A DNA stretch of 64,000 nt. Origin: Maratus speciosus. Lineage: Eukaryota > Arthropoda > Arachnida > Araneae > Salticidae. The position numbers and the translations under genes were made by a program. Position 1 is the first letter of the stretch, and the number at the start of each line of letters is the position of its first letter. The notes below the pieces were generated by a model that saw only the letters and a list, made by a program, of their open reading frames with translations, did no database searches and had not been told where the DNA came from. The DNA lies in contig OZ010788.1 in NCBI GenBank assembly GCA_963932465.1, positions 195,798,559 to 195,862,558 on the forward strand. Reading direction: 5' to 3'. Below are positions 57,801 through 64,000 of the stretch, piece by piece.

Positions 57801-58531
57801 TCTATATATAAAAAAAAATAATAATAACGCTTTGGAAATGGACCAATGAAAATCTGCGTAGATACCGCAAAACGCATCCGATTCGTCAGAGCTTTCTGAC
57901 GCTATAAAGGGGATTACCAAGGGGGCGGCCCGGTTCTGTCGCCAAGATTATCGCCAAATTGGCGATAAATCGCCAAATTTGGCGATTTAATTATTCGCCA
58001 AAACTGAGGCCTTCTTGGCGCTATTTTCAGTATTTCGCTAAATTTTAATAGATGCCCATTGAAATCCAATAGGGTTTACTTTCTTCCAGAAAATCAACAA
58101 ATTGAGACATTTCAATGAACATAAATTGATATTAGCTTATGAATAGAGCTTAATTAAACTATTTACATTATTTTTAAGCACAAACGCTAACTATTTACAC
58201 TATTCGTAATACTATATATATAATTTTATATTTAAAAATTTTTATAATTATGAAAATTTGTAAGCTGTAATGATTATGTGCTTGGAGATAAGGAAATAAA
58301 ATTGTTAGGAGTTGGGGAGGAGCGCGTTTTTACCAAGTGGAATATAATTGAATGCATAGAAAATAAGGGATCGCGAAGCGATCCAGAAAGGAAACGCGAA
58401 ACAATTACGTCTGGGGTTGGCTAGAAAATAGGGATTTCTTCGCGATACCAAATGGAATCGCGAAGCGATTACGCGGGGGTGGGGGGGGGGGGTTGGTGAC
58501 TGTAGCGAGCAGGGGGGCGGAGCCCCCCTAG
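57801..58531 (+). mobile_element. Short non-autonomous Helitron
   Basis: A TCTATATATAAAAAAAAATA start at 57801 and an end at 58506-58531 of GCGAGCAGGGGGGCGGAGCC continuing CCCC-CTAG before T form a standard Helitron terminus with a six-base GC hairpin. Inside are TCGCCAA/TTGGCGA palindromes (57945-58020) and GATCGCGAAGCGATC at 58371-58385, with AATCGCGAAGCGATTACGCG near 58453. No Rep/helicase. The 5' end assignment is less certain than the 3' end. An (AT)n run follows at 58545-58564. Confidence 0.65.
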
Positions 58532-58565
58532 TCTACACACATATATATATATATATATATATATG

Positions 58566-59478
58566 TCATATTTGAACGGAGGGTGGTTTTGGTGTCTGGG
58601 GGTCGTGATATACCAAATATACTACAAAATATACGAAAATTTTCCAGAAGTGCTTTGCTTCGGACGGCTGCAATATGTAGCTTTTTACTTTTTATAATGA
58701 AGGCTACCTAAAAATCCAGAGGGTATACTCGCTCCTTCGTTTGTTAAGTTTCATAGAGGCTTTTGTAAGACATCTTATTCCGGAAATTAAAAATGAAATT
58801 CAGGTAAGAGCTCATTTTTTTTTCATCGAGAAAGAAGAATTACATTTCAATGCATTTAACACAATAATTCAATCATAATTCTAAAATAGGAGCATTTCAA
58901 TTAATCTAACGGATCTCTCTTAACTCAATTAATACAGCTGTTTAAAAAATACATAATTACAAAAAAGGCTTTGAAGAACATTCTATCTAATTTAAAATTT
59001 AAATAATGTGTATAATAAATGTATTTTAAAATGTAAAAACACCTTCCTTTAAATAAAAATCTTCAACTTAAATTCTTTAGAAAAAAACAACTTTAATGTT
59101 CAAAGAAAAAACATAATTACGGTTTGTTTCGAAAATACGATTCGAAAGAATGAAACAAAGTTCGACATGTCAAGTTTAGTCTTTTTTATTATTATTATTA
59201 TTTTCTTAGACGCTAAAGAAAGGTGTAAAAAAATCAATAAAAACTCGAAGTCAAGGGCAATAAAAACCAAATCATTTTGACTTTTTAGAAAAGAAAGTAA
59301 AAAAGTGAAATCATTCGGGAAGAAACTTGGCAGTGCTTATAATAAGTCAAAATATTGAGAAATATTTTAAAACAATTGAAAAATGTTACAGGAAATTCTT
59401 TTGCTAATTTTTTTCCTTCTTTTCTTTTAACTCTATTAAAATAAAAGTAAAGACCTTACTTCAATCACTTATTTAATA
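58566..59478. other. Spacer without recognised gene
   Basis: AT-rich; (ATT)n at about 59189-59206. No coding frame or element end found. Confidence 0.45.
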
Positions 59479-61020
59479 CAGTACGTGTCAAAAGTTTAAG
59501 TACAACATAAAATTTCAAAATAAATTTTATTATTGACTGAAAGTTACTTTCCTTTTCACATGACCTACAAATTGTAGTTTTAAAAAGATAATTAACAGAT
59601 TTATGCTTTAAAATTTATCTCAAATAATAGAAATTTATCAAAAGAACAAAAATCAGTGTGTCAAAAGCACAGTAGTTCTTTAGTCTTTAGTAGAACAAGA
59701 ATAAAAAAAATTAACATTTGATTATTGATCGATACTGCTAATTATTTTAAATATACGGTTCCTCATCAATAAAATGAGGTTCTGTATTATTTCTGGCTCA
59801 ATTTTAAACCACGCGTTCTCAATATCATCTTCCAAATCTTTAACTGAAAAATACTGCTTTCCATTTGGATAAACTACATGAGTGAGAATGCCCCACATAT
59901 TTTCTATAGGGTTTAAATCAGGGCTAATTGCCGGCCATTTCAAAACAGATACTTTTTTCGATTTAAGCCACGTTGAAGTTGAGTTTGAGGTATGGATTAT
60001 CATGTTGAAACAACCATTTTTCTACCCCCAAAATCTCGGCAACAGGGAGCAAATGATTGGAAAGTATCTCTTGATAGTTTTCAGAGTTTTCACGACCACT
60101 GATGAATGCTAGAGATGTCTGCCCAGCCCATTGAAAGAAATAGCCCCCCCCCCCATACCATTACACAAACACCACCATGTTGTCGGCCAAATATACTCCT
60201 AGGTTCTTTGTGGAGATCATGCCAATAGTACGTAAACCCATCACGGCCATCGAGGTTCCATTTTTTTTTCATCACTGAATATGACATTCAGCCACTTATC
60301 ATCAAATGACATATGCTCTTTGACCCACTGTAATCTAGCTTCTTTATGGTGTCGTTTCAGGCATGGTAATTGGGCCATTTTACGGTTTTTGATGTATTCC
60401 GATTCCAAAACTCTTCTATGAACAGTTTTTTTCGATATTTGTCCCTCAACTGTATGTTTTATTTGCGAAAGACAGTAATTACCAGTTGAATTACTGTCTG
60501 ATAAGTTTCTGATACGGCGGTCTTCCCGCAAAGTAGTCACTCGTGGCCTTCCTGAACGGAATTTTTGTTTGAAATCATTACCACTAGCCAAAACTTGATG
60601 AATACCTCGTTTTGATCTTTTTAATGCACTTGCAATTTCAGAAACAGACATGTTTTGCTCTCATACTCCAAATAATTATCACCTCCCCGTCTGAAAATTC
60701 TTTCGACTTAGGCATTTTGTACTAATTCAAAAACAACAACTGACTGTTTCTTATACACCCAGAAATCGTTTGCGAGCGAGACCGCTTACATCGGTTTGTA
60801 AAATTTGCATAAAAACGATTTTGTGCTTAAACTTTTGACACGGTTATATTTGTTTTATTCTTAAAATCAATGGTTTGAAATAAAATTTAAAAGATAATTT
60901 TATTGAATATGGTGTTAAAGCTGCTATTATTAACATATATAAGACAGATATTTAAATAAAGTGAATATTTTAAGTTTTATTTAAAAAATTTTATTGTGCT
61001 TAAACTATTGACACGCATTG
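59479..61020 (-). mobile_element. Tc1-like transposon with IR/DR ends, best preserved in the window
   Basis: Ends CAGTACGTGTCAAAAGTTTA and inverted CAATGCGTGTCAATAGTTTA lie between TA at 59477-59478 and 61021-61022; length 1542 bp. A second copy of the core lies inside each end: GTGTCAAAAG at 59485 and 59658 on the left, its inverse at 61005 and 60832 on the right. Both pairs are exactly 173 bp apart, an inverted-repeat/direct-repeat (IR/DR) layout known from Sleeping Beauty-type and some other Tc1 elements. The transposase is on the minus strand at 59722-60651. Confidence 0.9.
59722..60651 (-). pseudogene. Tc1-like transposase, nearly complete with two frameshifts
   Basis: From 60651 the first frame gives MSVSEIASALKRSKRGIHQV (helix-turn-helix), KFRSGRPRVTTLREDRRIRN (GRPR linker), a second HTH ending KKTVHRRVLESEYIKNRKMA, and NVIFSDEKK with the first catalytic aspartate near 60275. 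A frameshift in an eight- to nine-base A/T run near 60260 moves to NLDGRDGFTYYWHDLHKEPR and VCVMVWGGG. Then a stretch near 60010 has FQHDN (second aspartate) before another shift into IHTSNSTSTWLKSKK, WPAISPDLNPIENMWGILT (catalytic glutamate) and a C-terminus at 59722. The start at 60651 may be internal: upstream minus sequence (about 60715-60652, PKSKEFSDGE-like with a disrupted frame) looks like the true N-terminus. About 330 residues originally. Confidence 0.9.
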
Positions 61021-61022
61021 TA

Positions 61023-61281
61023 CTAGCTGAGCTTCCCGGCGGCACTCGGGCTCATTTTAATATTATTAAATATACCTCCAAATCAGTGTTAACGAAAATC
61101 TTTCAAGACGAACCTAATGTTGGGGCCACACTGCCTTTGGTAGCGGGACCATATCTCTAAAAGTGAGGCAGATACGGACTTCGAAAAAATGGTGGGTGGA
61201 TACGAATTCAAGCTTTCTTTAAAGTAATTATGGCATTCAATCGTTCATTTTTAGTTTTTCCATATTTCGGACGGTTTAGCT
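61023..61281. other. Spacer without recognised gene
   Basis: A less AT-rich stretch (CTGAGCTTCCCGGCGGCACT at 61027) has no recognised feature. Confidence 0.35.
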
Positions 61282-61420
61282 CAGCCATACTCGACCTGCG
61301 GCCCGCCGGCCTCATGTGGCCCGGCGATCTTTTATGTGTGGTCCGAGACACATAATCATTAATCCATATTTGAAAAATTAGTTGAGATATGCATAAAAAG
61401 TATTTAAGACCTGCACTGTT
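61282..61420 (+). mobile_element. hAT-type left end, partner end not found
   Basis: CAGCCATACTCGACCTGCGG followed by CCCGCCGGCCTCATGTGGCC has the familiar 'CAG-GGTTCTCAACCTGCGGCCCG' form of hAT termini. The 8 bases before it are GTTTAGCT; no second copy of these with an inverted end was seen before 62970. It is probably a truncated or decayed element. Confidence 0.5.
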
Positions 61421-62972
61421 GTTTTTTATATTTTCGTAAGGCAGACAAATTTTGTCCTGTTATTTATAATTAATTTATAATTATGTTAAAACTTAAGTGC
61501 CGTTTTCTTAGTCAAAAGATATTATTACATGTATAGTCTATTTATTCTATAGCGTTATATATATTTCATAAATTTTAACACTAATTAAACTTTATTCCAA
61601 ATTTTTTAGAATGACACTTTCATTTTCAGAACCGGTTTTGAAAGTTAAAGTAACTTTATAAAAAATATTTTATCTGCGACCAAAATCGAAAAAGTAAAAA
61701 AGGTGCGATGTGGAGACGGGTCTTGGCTATCCAATGAAAAAAAAAAAAAAAAAAAATTAAAAATGTTGAAATGCAAACGAGATATTAGATAAATCCCTCC
61801 CTATAGGATTAGTATTAGCTCATGAGTGTCTTCGCCGGCAGGGACAGGAGCCTTAAAGTCCGTAGGACTTGCTACCAATATTTCGGAAGAAGCGCCGAAC
61901 GAATTAAAAAAAAAAGAATGAATTTATTTTTTGAGTGCTGGTTGTGGTTTTAATCAATATCTTGGTTAATTATCAAAAAAAGAAAAATCTGATCTTCAGG
62001 TGCATCAGGTCCTGCCTTGAACTATACTCGCTCAAAATTTCATACCTCTGCGTGGGATATATTTTCCCAGTCATCGCGGACAGCCACGCACGCGCACAAA
62101 CACCTTTCTTATATTACTATAGCTATTCATCAGTTTAAAAAAAAGGACTGTTAAAAACATTTTTAGCATTTATTTTTGAGACATAAATATCAACAAATTA
62201 TATAATTAGTATAACTTATCATAAAACATAATTGTTAAAAATTTTTAAAGCGTTTAAAAATGCGTTAAAATAATCTTAGATAACCATCTGTATTTTTATC
62301 TACATTAATAAAAACAAATGCTAATTTAAAAAGGATGTATGAGAAATAATTCTAATTATCGTTTTTAAATTTATCATTTGAGATTTACAGATACTTTTAT
62401 TATTGCACTGAGCGTTAACGCAATACATTTCCATAATGATCATAAACTGCCAATTATTTTTAGTAAAAATAAATTAGTCTGATTTTTAACGGAGTATTAA
62501 CGGAGTAATCCCATTAAAAACTACACAAATTATTTTATTTTAGAAAATATAAATGGCTTTAAATTGCATTTTAAAATTCTCCTCAAAGGTTATTCGATCC
62601 ATTTGGACAAAAGCCAAACAATTTAGTTCTATAGGTCTATTAACCCTGACCATTATGCAACTATGTTGCTTAAAAGCTAGAACAGCTAAATGTGATGTTT
62701 CTGATTGGAATACTAATTTCCAAATGCGCCTTGGCACGTTTTTTTTTTTTTTTTTGTTTTTTTTTTTTTTTTTTTTTTTTTTACTCACGAAACGTAAAAG
62801 GAAATATGATTATTGACTGAACATTCATGCGTATAAGTAACTGCTGATGTAACTATGTGGCATAAAATAAACTGAACATATTTAAAATTTAATAACAAAT
62901 AAATAGTGATAGCTATTGATGTTATTTTTGCGAGAAGAGTATGAATGTGTGCAGTCGAGTATTTCTTTATTA
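61421..62972. other. AT-rich spacer with poly-A/poly-T
   Basis: Poly-A at 61738-61756 and an interrupted poly-T at 62740-62782. TATAGTAATATAAGAAAGGTG read on the minus strand at about 62100-62122, followed by GTGCGCGTGCGTGGCTGTCC, resembles a Helitron 5' end but lacks a matching 3' end. The 87-codon frame from 62553 ends in the poly-T-encoded phenylalanine run and is not credible beyond about 62735. Confidence 0.4.
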
Positions 62973-64000
62973 GGGTTATTCTCCAAAAAGTGTAATATTC
63001 CAGTTACAAAGCCTTTTTCATTATTTGGCATGAAGATTTTTGAATTAATTTATGTTTTCTATTGAAAGTGAAAGAAGACTAAATGTGTTGTGTGCATTAA
63101 TTTTTTTTATAATTACTTTACCTTTTTTATTTCTTAGCACACAGTATGTGATATCTCACCTCCGTGTCATGTCACACACCCAATGTTACTAAGTAAAATG
63201 TTTGATTACTTATTTAATTGAAAATAAAATAGTATAATTATTATTCTAGCTACTACTATCTCAAGAGCAAAGTAATTTAGCATAGTTAATTAATTTCTTT
63301 GTATTTTTGTTTGTTTTCTGAGTACGAAAAGGATTGACACACAATAAATTCTCACCTCCATGAACCAAACATTAAGTTGCATTTTGATGTTAAAAAATGG
63401 CCAAATTATCATCAGACTTTGTTTCCCGAGATGTTAAAGTGAGCCAGTATGTTTGCTGTTGTTAAATTATAATCAGTTTTTTTTTTTTTTTTTTTTTTTA
63501 CTAAGATATTCCATTTTGTTATAAAAAAGCAACCATGGTTATTAGAGATTCTTACATCCGTGAACTGTAATTCAAGTTGACTAAATCAACACTAAGATAT
63601 TTGCTTATATATTGCTTATGTAATTATATTAACAGATATTGATATAAAGAACAAAAAAAAAAATTCTCAAAAAAATAAATATGTAGCTTAATATTTAGAG
63701 CATGTTCCTCACCTCCGTGATTATCACCTCTGTGAATCTCTTAATTTTGAAAATGTATATTTCAGAGAAAAATGCTTAACAAGAATTTACAAAGACTGTA
63801 AATCAAAAAAGATTGTTTCAAAACTTCAAAAGAGAAGAATTGAATGACATATAAAAGATCGGTGATGAAAAGAAGCTCCAGATGGGAGATAAATTTTTTG
63901 TGTTTTTTTTTTATATTCATTTCAAATAAATTCATTATGCATTCTTATATAGAATTGCTCCTTAGTTATATAGCTAATAGAATAAATAGTTTTTTATGCT
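62973..64000 (+). mobile_element. TA-flanked element with reiterated CTCACCTCCGTGA motif, runs off the window
   Basis: After TA at 62971-62972 the end GGGTTATTCTCCAAAAAGTG is like that at 29584. CTCACCTCCGTG-type motifs start at about 63155, 63351, 63551 (CTTACATCCGTGAA), 63708 and 63724. The first is ~182 bp from the end and intervals are 196, 200, 157 and 16 bp. The right end is beyond 64000. No coding frame is recognised. Confidence 0.65.

Noticed and set aside
62553..62816. 87-codon frame ending in a long phenylalanine run
   Set aside because: The C-terminal third is encoded by a poly-T tract; the first 60 codons match nothing known to me.

Overview
The window is AT-rich, intron- and repeat-dominated eukaryotic DNA. 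Its mobile-element mix (Tc1, Tigger/pogo, TTAA-target piggyBac-like, hAT, Merlin, Helitron and Penelope-like elements) suggests an arthropod, possibly an arachnid. The species call is an inference; no ribosomal, tRNA or complete host gene is visible. The only plausible host coding sequence is a short candidate terminal exon at 75-263. Almost everything else is layers of transposons, mostly non-autonomous and decayed, plus tandem repeats.

Layout. 0.3-9.3 kb is a diverged direct duplication (copy A 1490-5600, copy B 5690-9300) with a ~250 bp tandem repeat at its front. Because the copies differ by insertions, each serves as an empty-site control for elements at 3309-5503, 6026-7713 and 8407-8920. 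10.7-13.2 kb holds a 5'-truncated Penelope-like element (GIY-YIG remnant and a hammerhead-ribozyme-like motif) and a decayed Tc1 element. 14.6-22 kb has a foldback element, two copies of one ~0.9 kb TA-flanked element, and a pseudogene of an unnamed protein family. 22.8-33.2 kb is built from five diverged copies of an ~0.8 kb local repeat, one carrying eight 109 bp tandem units, with a Tc1 element, foldbacks and a TTAA element between them.

35.6-44 kb is strongly nested: a Helitron containing a Tigger and a TTAA element; a TTAA element split by a Tigger that is itself split by a Tc1; then a second Tigger. 45.3-46.2 kb is a Merlin-type element with a perfect 8 bp target duplication and an ISXO2-like transposase tail. 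47.6-58.5 kb holds TA-flanked elements, one with a pogo-type coding remnant inside a foldback arm, a complete hAT element with a perfect 8 bp duplication, and Helitron ends. 59.5-61.0 kb is the best preserved Tc1 element, with direct repeats 173 bp inside each end. The window ends inside one more TA-flanked element.

The most interesting pattern is shared by four otherwise different elements (17175-18131 with its second copy at 21079-21990; 29584-30640; 54910-56037; 62973 to the window end). Each starts with a G-rich TA-flanked end, and each repeats its own family-specific ~12 bp motif. The motif starts ~173-182 bp from the end, and further copies follow at intervals of about 200, 190-208 and ~155 bp, then in three of the four a close copy ~15 bp on. 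Motif sequences differ between families while spacing is kept. I do not recognise this architecture as described. Coordinates of element ends were read by eye; spacings are hand counts and may be off by a few bases.
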